64,000 nt of DNA from NCBI GenBank assembly GCA_949949005.1, contig CATLHM010000012.1:1-64000 (forward strand), in the 5' to 3' direction. The notes under the pieces were generated by a model. That model had not been told where the DNA came from. It was given only the letters and a program-made list of their open reading frames with translations, and searched no databases. Shown one piece after another: positions 43,746 to 53,077 of this stretch. This DNA comes from an uncultured Lachnospiraceae bacterium (GTDB taxonomy: Bacteria > Bacillota > Clostridia > Lachnospirales > Lachnospiraceae). The position numbers and the translations under genes are program-made. Position 1 is the stretch's first letter. The number at the start of each line of letters is the position of its first letter.

Positions 43746-44922
43746 CGGACGCTTCGGCATTCACGGCGGACAGTATATTCCCGAAACGCTGATGAATGCG
43801 GTGATCGAGCTGGAAGAAGCATATAACCATTATAAAAACGACCCTGAATTTAACAGGGAATTGACAGAACTGTTCAATGAATATGCAGGCAGGCCTTCCC
43901 GCCTGTACTATGCCGCAAAAATGACAAAGGACTTAGGCGGCGCAAAGATTTACCTGAAACGGGAAGACTTAAACCACACCGGGGCCCACAAGATCAACAA
44001 CGTGCTGGGCCAGGCGCTCCTTGCAAAAAAAATGGGAAAGACCCGGCTGATTGCCGAGACCGGAGCCGGGCAGCACGGCGTTGCCACGGCCACGGCCGCC
44101 GCCCTGATGGGGATGGAGTGCGTTGTTTTTATGGGAAAGGAAGATACCATCCGTCAGGCGCTGAACGTCTACCGCATGCGGCTGCTTGGGGCAGAAGTGA
44201 TTCCCGTGGAAACAGGTACCGCGACCTTAAAGGACGCCGTATCCGAAGCCCTGCGGGAGTGGACCTCCCGTATCAGCGATACCCATTACTGCCTTGGCTC
44301 CGTCATGGGGCCCCATCCCTTCCCTGTCATCGTCCGGGATTTTCAGGCAGTCATCTCAAAGGAAATCAAGGAGCAACTCCGGGAAAAGGAAAGCAGGCTT
44401 CCCGATGTGGTCATGGCCTGCGTGGGCGGCGGCTCTAACGCCATGGGCAGCTTTTATCACTTCATCGAGGATAAATCTGTCCGGCTGATCGGATGCGAGG
44501 CGGCGGGAAGAGGGGTGGATACCTTTGAGACGGCGGCCACCATCGCCACCGGGAGGCTTGGCATTTTTCACGGCATGAAGTCCTATTTCTGCCAGGATGA
44601 GTATGGTCAGATTGCCCCCGTCTACTCCATTTCCGCAGGGTTGGATTATCCGGGCATCGGCCCCGAGCACGCCTATCTGCACGATACAGGCAGGGCGGAA
44701 TATGTGCCCGTCACGGACGAGGAGGCCGTAAACGCCTTTGAATACCTGGCAAAAACAGAAGGGATCATCCCGGCCATCGAATCGGCCCACGCCATCGCCC
44801 ACGCCATGAAAATCGCACCGGCCATGGATAAAGACCAAATCATCGTGATCACCGTTTCCGGCAGGGGCGATAAGGACTGCGCCGCCATTGCCCGCTACAG
44901 AGGGGAGGATATTTATGAGTAA
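43732..44922 (+). CDS. trpB: Tryptophan synthase beta chain
   Basis: PLP enzyme that joins indole and serine. The 396 residues begin [18 protein letters not shown]; the PLP Lys is in [14 protein letters not shown], with [12 protein letters not shown] and the phosphate-binding [10 protein letters not shown]. This is the TrpB1 type that works with TrpA. The start at 43732 follows a GAGG site by 7 bases and overlaps trpF by 14 bases. Confidence 0.97.
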   Translation: MTNPNGRFGIHGGQYIPETLMNAVIELEEAYNHYKNDPEFNRELTELFNEYAGRPSRLYYAAKMTKDLGGAKIYLKREDLNHTGAHKINNVLGQALLAKKMGKTRLIAETGAGQHGVATATAAALMGMECVVFMGKEDTIRQALNVYRMRLLGAEVIPVETGTATLKDAVSEALREWTSRISDTHYCLGSVMGPHPFPVIVRDFQAVISKEIKEQLREKESRLPDVVMACVGGGSNAMGSFYHFIEDKSVRLIGCEAAGRGVDTFETAATIATGRLGIFHGMKSYFCQDEYGQIAPVYSISAGLDYPGIGPEHAYLHDTGRAEYVPVTDEEAVNAFEYLAKTEGIIPAIESAHAIAHAMKIAPAMDKDQIIVITVSGRGDKDCAAIARYRGEDIYE

Positions 44923-45697
44923 GATAAAAAATGCTTTCGAAAACGGAAAGGCTTTCATCGCCTTTATCACCTGCGGGGATCCTGACCTTAAGACCACCGC
45001 CACCGCCGTCCGGGCCGCCGTGGAAAACGGCGCAGACCTGATTGAGCTTGGCATCCCCTTCTCCGATCCCACCGCCGAAGGCCCTGTGATCCAGGGCGCG
45101 AACCTGCGGGCGCTAAAGGGGGGCGTCACCACGGATCAGATATTTAATTTTGTCAGAGAGCTTCGCGGCGACACCACATCGCCCATGGCCAACGTGCCCA
45201 TGGTGTTCATGACTTACGTGAACGTGGTATTTTCCTACGGCGCAGAAAAATTTATCTCCACCTGCCAGGAGGTTGGCATCGACGGGCTGATCCTGCCCGA
45301 TCTGCCCTTTGAGGAAAAAGAGGAATTTCAGCCCCTCTGCACCAAATACGGCGTGGATTTGATCTCCCTGATTGCCCCTACCTCCGAAAACCGCATTGCC
45401 ATGATCGCCAGAGAGGCGGAAGGCTTTTTGTACATCGTTTCCAGCCTTGGGGTTACGGGCACACGCAGCGAAATCAAGACAGACCTCTCTTCCATCATGG
45501 CCGTGGTAAGGCAGAACACGGACATTCCCTGCGCCATCGGATTCGGCATTTCCACCCCGGAGCAGGCAAAGAAAATGGCGGAGCTCTCGGACGGGGCTAT
45601 CGTAGGCTCGGCTATTGTAAAGCTCCTTGAAAAATACGGAAAGGATGCGCCGGGATATATCGGGGAGTATGTTAAGTCTATGAAGGATGGGATGTAG
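44915..45697 (+). CDS. trpA: Tryptophan synthase alpha chain
   Basis: Cleaves indole-3-glycerol phosphate and passes indole to TrpB. The 260 residues include the catalytic Glu in [19 protein letters not shown], the Asp in [23 protein letters not shown] and [17 protein letters not shown] precedes the ATG, which lies inside the end of trpB (8-base overlap). It is the last gene of the operon. Confidence 0.96.
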   Translation: MSKIKNAFENGKAFIAFITCGDPDLKTTATAVRAAVENGADLIELGIPFSDPTAEGPVIQGANLRALKGGVTTDQIFNFVRELRGDTTSPMANVPMVFMTYVNVVFSYGAEKFISTCQEVGIDGLILPDLPFEEKEEFQPLCTKYGVDLISLIAPTSENRIAMIAREAEGFLYIVSSLGVTGTRSEIKTDLSSIMAVVRQNTDIPCAIGFGISTPEQAKKMAELSDGAIVGSAIVKLLEKYGKDAPGYIGEYVKSMKDGM

Positions 45698-45794
45698 TAG
45701 GGGGTACTTTTTCATAGGGGGGGCAGGAGAACGCCCAGAGAGGGTTGGGAATCCAGCTATAGTAAAACAAAAATTTACCGTTCCCTATCAGCCA

Positions 45795-45823
45795 TGCGCC
45801 ATCTATCCTTTCCTGATGGCGCA
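45795..45823. terminator. Hairpin after the trp operon
   Basis: TGCGCCATC (45795-45803) pairs perfectly with GATGGCGCA (45815-45823) across an 11-base loop. No T-run follows on either strand. It lies between the convergent trpA and toxin genes, so it may act as a weak two-way terminator. Confidence 0.45.
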
Positions 45824-45860
45824 CATCTGTGAAAATGTTGATATTATGTATGAAAAAAGG

Positions 45861-46193
45861 TTAACGCAGAATATTCTCATAGTCCTGCAAGTCGTGGTAG
45901 ATGCCGTCAACGCGCACGATATCATCTATAATCCTGTATAGCAAAAAATATCGGTGGCGCTTTAGGTGGATCGTTCGATACCCCAAAGCCTTTAATTCAG
46001 GATCATCACATAACTTCAGACTCCCAGCAGCGTAAGAAAGCCTGGCCCTGGTCTCTTCCATATCTTCTTTCACATTTCCGGCAGCCTGTTCGTTTCCCAG
46101 GTCTTGCCTGAGATAACGCATAATCCGGGCAAACTGCGCCCTGGCACTGCGCGTAATAATCACCTTATATTTGGAGTTCCCGGTAAATTTCAT
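45861..46193 (-). CDS. RelE/ParE-family toxin
   Basis: A 110-residue toxin of the RelE/ParE superfamily: YKVIITRSARAQFARIMRYL at the N-terminus, a basic middle and KRHRYFLLYRIIDDIVRVDGIYH near the C-terminus, the strand order of the fold. The start MKFTGNSKYK follows GGAGAGG and lies within the antitoxin gene, so translation is coupled. Whether it cleaves mRNA or poisons gyrase cannot be told from this. Confidence 0.82.
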   Translation of the reverse strand: MKFTGNSKYKVIITRSARAQFARIMRYLRQDLGNEQAAGNVKEDMEETRARLSYAAGSLKLCDDPELKALGYRTIHLKRHRYFLLYRIIDDIVRVDGIYHDLQDYENILR

Positions 46194-46425
46194 CAAGCGC
46201 CTCTCCCATCTCCTGATATTCCCCTCTGGCAAACTCTTCCTCAGATTTTTCTATATCATGCATAAAATCTTCTCGCGACATGGGTTTCAGGAACCGGCCA
46301 ACGGCTTCATCTGCCGTTTTGTCCTCGCAGCTCTGGAACAGCTTTTTAGCCAAAGCCTGTATCTTGATTAAATCCGTTTCCGAAAGGCCTTCCAAAATGG
46401 AGATTGTATTTTCCAATGTAGTCAT
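46165..46425 (-). CDS. Antitoxin partner of the RelE/ParE toxin
   Basis: An acidic 86-residue protein (MTTLENTISILEGL onward) with a central MSREDFMHDIEKSEEEFARG and a Glu-rich C-terminal helix suited to wrap the toxin. The start is set by GGAGG before MTTLEN. A CTATC-GGATAG-like inverted repeat near 46496-46506 lies upstream, close to a TATAAT box, and may be the autoregulatory site. Its end overlaps the toxin start by 29 bases. Confidence 0.78.
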   Translation of the reverse strand: MTTLENTISILEGLSETDLIKIQALAKKLFQSCEDKTADEAVGRFLKPMSREDFMHDIEKSEEEFARGEYQEMGEALDEIYRELQI

Positions 46426-46567
46426 TATGCCACTCCTCCAAATCAATAACCGTATTATATTATTTGCATTTATCTGCCCTTATTATAGCATTTTATCTAT
46501 CGGATAGAAACTTTTTGCTGTTTGTTTATAGTATTTTTATATTTTTGCTGATACTGGGCTCTCCCCC

Positions 46568-48448
46568 TCATCCCTCATAATACCTGGCCTGCGCATTCCA
46601 CATCCTGGCATAGCTTCCCCCTGCGGCAAAAAGCGCCTCATGGCTGCCCCGCTCCACGATCCGCCCGTCCTCGAATACAATAATGTCGTCGCAGAACCGG
46701 CAACTACTCATTCTGTGGGAAATATAAATGCTGGTTCTCCCCTCCACCATCTTGTTAAAGTGGGCATAAATCTCCGCCTCCGCTTTGGGGTCAAGAGCCG
46801 CCGTAGGTTCGTCTAAGATCACCACCGGGGCATCCTTGTACAGGGCCCTGGCGAGAGCCAGCTTCTGAGCCTCCCCGCCGCTGATCTCCACCCCATCCTC
46901 CACATTTTTGTAGAGAAAGGTGTCCAGCCCTTGGGGCATTTTGGCCACGGTCGCCTCTGCATCTGCCTGCCGCAGGGCCTCTCGGATTCTCTCATCCCTG
47001 CGCTCAAATCCTGCCGTGATATTTTCCCAGACCGGGAAGGCAAAGAGCTTGAAATCCTGGAATACCACGCCGAATAGGCGACGGTACTCTTCCTCGTCAT
47101 ACTTTCTGATATCGATCCCGTTTAGGGTGATGCGTCCCTGGGTGGGCTCGTAAAGCCGGCATAAGAGCTTGATAAAGGTGGTCTTGCCCGCACCGTTTCG
47201 CCCCACCACCGCCAGCTTTCCCCGGATGCGGAGCTTACAGTTTACATCCTTAAGCACCAGCTCTTCCTTTCCCGGATAGTGAAAGCTCACATTCTCAAAG
47301 GCAAGCTCGTACTCCCCATCGTCGCGTTTTTCCACCGGAATGGAACCCTTTTCATGGATGCTCTCCGTGTGCAAAAACTCCAAAAAGTCCCCCATATAGG
47401 TAGAAATCTTCCGAAGCTCCCCGTGACTGGATATGATGGTAAAGCAGGCGTTTCCAAACTGATTTAAGGCTCCGGCATATCGGGTAAAGGCGCCCACCGT
47501 GACGGCTCCCGTCACTACCTTGGCCGCTGCCAGTAAATAGGAAGCGACGGTAAAAAAACTGCTCACAAGCTTGTTGGCGTCCCCCTCCTGCCGCTCTATC
47601 TCACACATTCTCCTGAAATACGCCATGGATTTCTCCTGGTTAATTCTGGTATTTTCCAGAACCATCTCCTCCATCCCGTAGATGCGGATGATTTTAGCCG
47701 CCTTTGGGTTTCCGTATATCTGCATCAGAAAATAACCCAGCTTGTTTTCCACTCCGGTATGGGCGTCAAAAATTTCCTTCTGCTTCTGGGCAAAACGGCA
47801 GAACACACGAAAAGAGAGAACCGCCATTCCCACCAGCACCGCCGCAAAGAGAAGGAGTGATGCCAAAGGGCTGGCAAGCACACCCAAAATCCCCTCCGCC
47901 CGGACAGGTTTTGACAGGCACAGATACACAACCATGGAGATGGATAAAAGCACGTGAAGGATGCTGCGGAAAATATTGCAGTATTGGTATAAGAGTACTC
48001 CCAGGCCGCCGTACATATCGGAGGTTCTCTCCGAAAAGAGAATCTTTTCTGCCACCTTGGGATCCTCCATGGTCTCGTAGTCCAGGGAAAAGGCCTTCTC
48101 CCGCAGCCAGATATAAAAGATGAGCCAAATCTTATTTTTCATTCCCCGGAATCTTCTTTTGACCAAATGGATGGCCACGCCAAAACACAGATTCAGCAAA
48201 AGCAGTCCCCCAGCCAGCCTGGCCGCTCTCTCAAAGCTTGCCCCCAGCAGCGCGTCGATCAGCTCCGCCGTCAAAAACAGCCCGCCGTATATCTCTGCCA
48301 GGGAAAGGCAGATTTCCAGCAGATGCAGGGGAATAATGGCAGAATCCACACTGTGAATCTTTTTCAGCAGTTCAAAACCGATCCTGTGTACCGCACTGAG
48401 GGAGCCTGCCCTCTCCCCGTCCCTTTTTCCTTTCAATCTCTTATGCAT
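46568..48448 (-). CDS. ABC exporter subunit (permease-ATPase), second of pair
   Basis: A half-transporter of about 626 residues with an N-terminal six-helix domain and C-terminal ATPase: Walker A VVGRNGAGKTTFIKLL, signature EISGGEAQKLALARAL and Walker B PVVILDEPTAALDP. It starts at MHKRLKGKRDG, the ATG overlapping the upstream gene's stop by 8 bases. With the next gene it probably forms a heterodimer. Both subunits keep full catalytic motifs. Substrate is unknown; peptide or drug export is the usual guess. Confidence 0.88.
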   Translation of the reverse strand: MHKRLKGKRDGERAGSLSAVHRIGFELLKKIHSVDSAIIPLHLLEICLSLAEIYGGLFLTAELIDALLGASFERAARLAGGLLLLNLCFGVAIHLVKRRFRGMKNKIWLIFYIWLREKAFSLDYETMEDPKVAEKILFSERTSDMYGGLGVLLYQYCNIFRSILHVLLSISMVVYLCLSKPVRAEGILGVLASPLASLLLFAAVLVGMAVLSFRVFCRFAQKQKEIFDAHTGVENKLGYFLMQIYGNPKAAKIIRIYGMEEMVLENTRINQEKSMAYFRRMCEIERQEGDANKLVSSFFTVASYLLAAAKVVTGAVTVGAFTRYAGALNQFGNACFTIISSHGELRKISTYMGDFLEFLHTESIHEKGSIPVEKRDDGEYELAFENVSFHYPGKEELVLKDVNCKLRIRGKLAVVGRNGAGKTTFIKLLCRLYEPTQGRITLNGIDIRKYDEEEYRRLFGVVFQDFKLFAFPVWENITAGFERRDERIREALRQADAEATVAKMPQGLDTFLYKNVEDGVEISGGEAQKLALARALYKDAPVVILDEPTAALDPKAEAEIYAHFNKMVEGRTSIYISHRMSSCRFCDDIIVFEDGRIVERGSHEALFAAGGSYARMWNAQARYYEG

Positions 48449-50282
48449 AGCTCTCTTCCTCCTGTCGCTTTTGCTGGTAATATCTTGCCTGAAGATGGAA
48501 GAGCTCCGCATAGGCGCCTTTCCTTTCCATCAATTCCTGGTGGCTTCCCTCCTCCGCAATGCGTCCCTTTTCCATAAACAGAATCCGGTCGCAGAAACGT
48601 GTGGAGCTCAATCTGTGGGAGATAAAGATCCCGGTTTTTCCCCGTATCATCTCGTCATACTTCCCGTACATCTCACTCTCCGCAATGGGGTCAAGGGCGG
48701 CGGTGGGTTCATCCAGAATCACCACAGGCGCATCCTTATACAGGGCCCTTGCCAACATCAGCTTTTGCAGCTCGCCGCCGGAAAGGGATACTCCCTCCTC
48801 GTCCAGATCCTTATTCATAGCCGTGCGGACACCCTTTGGCAGAGTCTTAACCTTTTCCCACACGCCGGCCTTTTCAAGGCTCCCCCTCAGCCGCCTCTCA
48901 TCCTCATCCCGCTCTTCGCAGCAGCATACATTGGCTCCAAGGGGAAAAGAAAAGGCAAAGATCTCCTGAAAGACCACGGAAAATTCCCGAAAGACTTCCT
49001 TCTGGGAAAAGGTCTGCAGCTTTTCACCGTCCAGGTAAATGTTGCCTGCCGTTGGGCGGAAAAGCCCGCACAGAAGCTTAATCAAAGTGGTCTTTCCGGC
49101 TCCGTTCAGCCCCACCAGCGCCAGTCTCTCCCCAGGTTTGATGGTCAGATTGATATTGTGAAGCGTATCCCTGTCATTTCCCTCATAGCGAAAGCACACG
49201 TTTTCCAGCCGGATCTCGTGGGAAAGACCAGCCCTCTCCACAGGAAGCTTTCCTTCCTCCTCCACCACACCGAATTCCATAAAATCCCGATAGTCGTCCA
49301 TCAGCTTTTCATTTTCAAAAATCTTCTGCATCCCTTCAAACAGGCCGTTCATCCATGCCTCGAATCCTGACACGATCCCCACATACAAAAGGAAGGCCGG
49401 AAGGGTTAAATTTCCCTGTATCATTTCCAAAATCAGGTACCCGTAGACCAGCACATTTCTGCCAAAGGATAGCAGCTTTTCCAGAATGCCTGCCAGCATA
49501 AAGCCCGTCCCTTCTTTGTCACAAAGCTTCTCGATCTTGTCCAGCCACTCAAAAAACCGTCTAAGGAACCACTGATCCATCCGGTAAATCCTTAAATCCT
49601 TTCCGCTTTCGGGCAGAATGGACTCCCTTCTCAGATACTGGAAATCCCGCCAGTATTTGTTGGCTGCCTCGCTTGTCTTGTAGGCGTTTTTGCCCGCCAT
49701 GAACTGAAAGCAGGAGGATAACCCAGACTGTACCAGAAGAAGCCCCAATAAAGCCAGGCTGCTTCTCCCCACAATCACCCCATAAAGGATAAGGCCGCCC
49801 AGATTGAAAAACAGCTCCAGATAGTTTGCGGCATAGGCCTCGATCCCCTGTTCGTTTCCGGAGTAAAGATTTCTCTCGGCAGCCGCCCTCTTCTTCTGTC
49901 CCTTAGCGCTTTCCAGACTCTGTCCGTCCATCCTGAGAATCTTCTCATAATAATCGTCCATCATACTGGCCCGGAACATAAACAAAACCTCTATCCGCAA
50001 CTGACGCAGATGCCCCTGTCCCAGCCTGGCCCCCTGCAAAAGGATCACATATCCCACCACCAGCGCCAGAATCCATTCCGGCTTCTTTCCACTCACCAAA
50101 GCGGCCGACACCGCCCCGGCAAGTGCCGCCTCCAAAAAGGGCAGCAGAACGCTCATGACCACATCCCCGCCGCAGGCGGCAAGGGCTCCCATTCCCTTCT
50201 TTTTCCGCAAATGGTCAAACGTGTACCGGCAGTTATCCCAAATGGAATAGCGCTTCTTTTCCTTTTTACTTCTCTCTCTCAT
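48441..50282 (-). CDS. ABC exporter subunit (permease-ATPase), first of pair
   Basis: A half-transporter of about 613 residues with the same architecture: membrane domain to about residue 330, then Walker A LVGLNGAGKTTLIKLL, signature VSLSGGELQKLMLARAL and Walker B PVVILDEPTAALDP. The start is MRERSKKEKK, preceded by AAGGGGG with 8-base spacing. It lacks the N-terminal C39 peptidase domain, so it is not a double-glycine bacteriocin processor. It lies downstream of a terminator that separates it from the PBECR4-type gene. Confidence 0.88.
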   Translation of the reverse strand: MRERSKKEKKRYSIWDNCRYTFDHLRKKKGMGALAACGGDVVMSVLLPFLEAALAGAVSAALVSGKKPEWILALVVGYVILLQGARLGQGHLRQLRIEVLFMFRASMMDDYYEKILRMDGQSLESAKGQKKRAAAERNLYSGNEQGIEAYAANYLELFFNLGGLILYGVIVGRSSLALLGLLLVQSGLSSCFQFMAGKNAYKTSEAANKYWRDFQYLRRESILPESGKDLRIYRMDQWFLRRFFEWLDKIEKLCDKEGTGFMLAGILEKLLSFGRNVLVYGYLILEMIQGNLTLPAFLLYVGIVSGFEAWMNGLFEGMQKIFENEKLMDDYRDFMEFGVVEEEGKLPVERAGLSHEIRLENVCFRYEGNDRDTLHNINLTIKPGERLALVGLNGAGKTTLIKLLCGLFRPTAGNIYLDGEKLQTFSQKEVFREFSVVFQEIFAFSFPLGANVCCCEERDEDERRLRGSLEKAGVWEKVKTLPKGVRTAMNKDLDEEGVSLSGGELQKLMLARALYKDAPVVILDEPTAALDPIAESEMYGKYDEMIRGKTGIFISHRLSSTRFCDRILFMEKGRIAEEGSHQELMERKGAYAELFHLQARYYQQKRQEEESYA

Positions 50283-50331
50283 CCAGATATCCCCCTTGCC
50301 TGTATCCACAGAAATAATCTGTCTCCACTAT

Positions 50332-50363
50332 AAAACAGGAATCCTCTCAGATGGGGATTCCTG
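50332..50363 (-). terminator. Terminator after the PBECR4-type gene
   Basis: CAGGAATCC (50336-50344) pairs perfectly with GGATTCCTG (50355-50363). On the minus strand it is followed by TTTT. It lies about 110 bases past the stop of the small gene and just ahead of the ABC exporter pair. Confidence 0.7.
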
Positions 50364-50472
50364 CACGAATTGTTTTATTTTTTTCACGAAATGTAATACT
50401 CATTTCACTTTTTGATCGCTTTATTTCGCAATATAATTTTTTCGCCTGTCTCTTTCTCACACTTTGTTTTTT

Positions 50473-50781
50473 TCAGGATCTTAAAAGTCTGTTGATTTTC
50501 GAGAAATTTTTCATCCTTTCGCTGATTTCCTGGAAAAAAACACTTTTCTTTATATAGTCTAAGGACAGGACACCCACTTTTACCATATCATACATTTGTG
50601 CTTTCCGATATCTTTGTATCTGTAGGTCTGTCAGTTTATGCAGTCCAATCAGGTGCATAAAATGTTCTTTTGAAAAAAATAATGTCATTTCAAGTAATGT
50701 TTTTTTACTGCCTGCGGTTATTTCGTATTCATACTTCTGTAGTTTTTCGAATGCCAAGGCACTCTGTTGCAACATATCCAT
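50473..50781 (-). CDS. Small PBECR4-like (Barnase/EndoU/RelE-fold) protein
   Basis: A protein of about 102 residues. The segment LEMTLFFSKEHFMHLIGLHKL, split by a short loop, and then TDLQIQRYRKAQMYDM resembles the PBECR4 family of phage-linked nuclease-like domains; this is pattern recall, not a search. The C-terminus (RMKNFSKINRLLRS) may be shorter than in full family members. The frame opens with TTG at 50808, but MDMLQQSALAF is a better start. AT-rich compared with its neighbours. A second PBECR-type gene sits in the arg cluster. Role unknown. Confidence 0.6.
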   Translation of the reverse strand: MDMLQQSALAFEKLQKYEYEITAGSKKTLLEMTLFFSKEHFMHLIGLHKLTDLQIQRYRKAQMYDMVKVGVLSLDYIKKSVFFQEISERMKNFSKINRLLRS

Positions 50782-50826
50782 ATGTCTAATTCCATGTCCA
50801 TCTGACAACTGATTTTTCTCTAGAAT

Positions 50827-50902
50827 CGAGTAGGAAAGATTTTCTCCCTACTCGCCGCGCGGCCCACATGCTGCAACAGCAGCGAACTTCCATATGCGGG
50901 CC
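50827..50902. other. Strongly structured intergenic stretch
   Basis: Three perfect or near-perfect pairings were read. CGAGTAGG (50827-50834) pairs with CCTACTCG (50847-50854). The palindrome GCCGCGCGGC spans 50854-50863. GGCCCACAT (50861-50869) pairs with ATGCGGGCC (50894-50902) through one wobble, enclosing GCTGC-AACA-GCAGC (50870-50883). The stretch lies between the candidate small RNA terminator and the PBECR4-type gene and has no coding frame I can support. Confidence 0.6.
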
Positions 50903-50911
50903 TGCGCATCA

Positions 50912-51078
50912 TAAAAAATGCTCCGGAATACCCGAAGCATTTTCTGGCATTTTCTTTCGGCTTACTGCCTACTTCAAGTTGTGGGAACTGCTCAACCCTT
51001 CCAGAACTCCACGGAACACTGCGACTTGAAACAACCTTCCGCTTCTACGTTCAAAACAGGCTCATGACCTGCCTTCTA
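50912..51078 (-). ncRNA. Candidate small RNA of about 165 nt, possibly 6S-like
   Basis: No supported coding frame, but a complete transcription unit on the minus strand: a consensus promoter just upstream and, at the 3' end, AATGCT-CGG paired with CCG-AGCATT followed by six T (50913-50941). The body can fold into a long rod in which TTCAAGT pairs with ACTTGAA, GTGG with CCAC and CTG with CAG, with an internal bulge containing GTGTTCC. Length, rod shape and bulge recall 6S RNA, but I could not confirm the family. Intergenic placement and strength of signals support a real RNA. Confidence 0.55.
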
Positions 51079-51083
51079 CTTAT

Positions 51084-51112
51084 AATATACTATTTTCAAT
51101 AAAATATGTCAA
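51084..51112 (-). promoter_or_regulatory. Promoter of the candidate small RNA
   Basis: Perfect -35 TTGACA (51107-51112) and -10 TATATT (51084-51089), spacer 17 bases, on the minus strand. The -35 box overlaps the stop codon of the upstream sensor kinase gene. Confidence 0.75.
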
Positions 51113-52317
51113 TAAAATGTATCCTGGTATTTACAGACCACCGGCATAGTCACCTCCGCCGCAAAGATTCCCGACTCATTGGCAAGGTTTAAATAGCCGT
51201 GATACTTCTCCACTGCCGCCTGCACCCGCTTCATGCCAAGGCCGTGATTGCCCCGCTTTTTGGTGATATAGTTCCGCTCGTCAAAGTCCGGCTCCGCTTT
51301 GGCCGAGTTCTGGATGGATAGGTAGAGCTGGCTTTTGTTGACCGTCATGTAAATGCGAAGAAAGCGCTCCTTTTCCCCGATCATACGACAAGCCTCTAAG
51401 GCATTATCCATAAGGTTTCCCAGAATCACGCACAGATCCACATCCTCCACGGAAATTTTTTCCGGAATCCTTGCCTTACAGTTTATGGAAATGCCCTGCC
51501 GTCTGGCAAGAGTGAGCTTACTGTTTAAAATGGCGTCCACCATCAAGTTTCCCGATTTTACCAGGGTGTCCACACGGTCAAGCTCCTTCTCCAGCGCATC
51601 CAGATAATCCCGGATCTTTGCCAGATTCCCCATGGCAAGCTGAGCCTTCATCACCTGCATATGGTTGTGATAATCGTGCCGCCAGCCCCGCATGTCCATG
51701 TAAACGCTTTTGATTTCCTCATACTGGTGTTCCATCAGCTCCTTGCGAAGCTGCTCCGTCCGGAACTCAAATCCTTTTTTGTAGGTATACAGCGTTCCCT
51801 CCACCACAAGAAACAGCAGGATTTCCACCAAAACGCCGCCCCACAAAAGGGCCGTCCGCAGTCCTTTTTCCATCTCCACCCATGCCGGGTCGTTTACCGC
51901 CCACAAAAAGGCTGACAGCAAAAGATAAATCACTGCCGTGAGAGCCCCGCCTCCCGTGCTCAGACTCTCCCGCTTCTTTGCCAGAAGCAGCAGAAACACC
52001 AGCACCACCAGGCCGTGGAGCTGGGCCGCCTTTTCCGGAAAAAGAGAGCATACTGCCACCACAATCCCCGGCAAAAGGATTCTTAGCCACTGCCTTTTAA
52101 AGGGCTCCTGGTCAAAAAACAGGTCATATAGAAGCATCACTGCCATAACCAGAAGCCAGATAAGAAAAGCGGGCACCCAAAGAGAAAGAACAAGCATACC
52201 CGCCGTAAGAAGAAATCCCAGCGTCCGCTTCCCCTTTCCTTTTTCCTGCTCGCCTGCCTGCTCCATGTAGTACCAGTACAGGACAAGCCATATGAGATGA
52301 AAGATTGCTGTGTCCAT
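51109..52317 (-). CDS. GHKL-domain sensor histidine kinase (AgrC-like)
   Basis: A 402-residue sensor with about six N-terminal membrane helices (to about residue 185), a dimerisation helix with the phospho-His in MRGWRHDYHNHMQ and a GHKL ATPase domain (ILGNLMDNALEAC, then KKRGNHGLGMKRV). This is the HPK10/AgrC type that usually senses small peptides or membrane stress. The partner LytTR regulator lies 7 bases upstream. No AgrB- or AgrD-type gene is nearby, so the signal is unknown. Confidence 0.88.
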   Translation of the reverse strand: MDTAIFHLIWLVLYWYYMEQAGEQEKGKGKRTLGFLLTAGMLVLSLWVPAFLIWLLVMAVMLLYDLFFDQEPFKRQWLRILLPGIVVAVCSLFPEKAAQLHGLVVLVFLLLLAKKRESLSTGGGALTAVIYLLLSAFLWAVNDPAWVEMEKGLRTALLWGGVLVEILLFLVVEGTLYTYKKGFEFRTEQLRKELMEHQYEEIKSVYMDMRGWRHDYHNHMQVMKAQLAMGNLAKIRDYLDALEKELDRVDTLVKSGNLMVDAILNSKLTLARRQGISINCKARIPEKISVEDVDLCVILGNLMDNALEACRMIGEKERFLRIYMTVNKSQLYLSIQNSAKAEPDFDERNYITKKRGNHGLGMKRVQAAVEKYHGYLNLANESGIFAAEVTMPVVCKYQDTFY

Positions 52318-52324
52318 CTGATTT

Positions 52325-53056
52325 CTACTCCCGCTCCCGCCGATAATATTCCAGATAAGCCTTATTCAAGGCCTCCCACCTGCCTCGTGCAATGGGGAGC
52401 TTCTCCCCGGTATCCATCTCCACTTCCCTGCGGCTAATCCGGCTCACACAGGAAAGATTCACCAGATAGGAACGATGGATTTTGAAAAAGGCCCGGCTGG
52501 ATTTGTTGATCTGCTCCTCCAGCTCATGAATCCCGCTTCTACTGCGGAGTACCTCCCCGGAGCCCTTAAGACAATGCACCTGGGTATCGTGGGCGTCACT
52601 TTCCAGATAGCAAATATCTCTCAGCCTAACCCTGGCCGCGCCGCCTGCCGTCTGGAACAACAGAGCGGGCTCTTCTCTCCCCAGCCGCTCCCACGCTTTG
52701 TCCAGACAGCGGAAAAGCTGCTCCTTCTTCACTGGCTTGATCAGGTAAGACACCGCCTCCACCTCATAGCCCTCAAGCACATAATCCTCCAGACCGGTCA
52801 CGAAGATAATCTGCAGGCTTTCTCCCTTTTCCCGCAGCTCCCGGGCAAGAGAAATTCCGCTCTTGCCCGGCATATCAATATCCAGAAGGAGTATGTCCGT
52901 TTCCCTCTCATACCCCTGCTGGAAAAGAAACTGCTCTGCGTTCTGATATAACTCAATCTCTATTTCACATTTCCGCTCCCCGGCCCACTCTCTCAAACGC
53001 TCTTCCAGGAAAGAGAGCTGGGGATTTTCGTCATCGCAAATGGTAAAATGAAGCAT
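52325..53056 (-). CDS. LytTR-family response regulator
   Basis: A 243-residue regulator. The receiver domain has DDE near the start, the phospho-acceptor Asp in ILLLDIDMPGKSG and the Lys in YLIKPVKKEQLF. The LytTR DNA-binding domain follows with DICYLESDAHDTQVHC, FFKIHRSYLVNL and MDTGEKLPIARGR. It forms a pair with the GHKL kinase. LytTR proteins bind direct repeats ahead of target genes; I found none with confidence in this window. Confidence 0.92.
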   Translation of the reverse strand: MLHFTICDDENPQLSFLEERLREWAGERKCEIEIELYQNAEQFLFQQGYERETDILLLDIDMPGKSGISLARELREKGESLQIIFVTGLEDYVLEGYEVEAVSYLIKPVKKEQLFRCLDKAWERLGREEPALLFQTAGGAARVRLRDICYLESDAHDTQVHCLKGSGEVLRSRSGIHELEEQINKSSRAFFKIHRSYLVNLSCVSRISRREVEMDTGEKLPIARGRWEALNKAYLEYYRRERE

Positions 53057-53077
53057 TTTTTCGCTCCCACGAAGTTT

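Noticed and set aside
48471..49370. Plus-strand open frame of 299 codons opposite the ABC exporter gene
   Set aside because: Antisense to a gene with intact Walker and signature motifs; no independent support.
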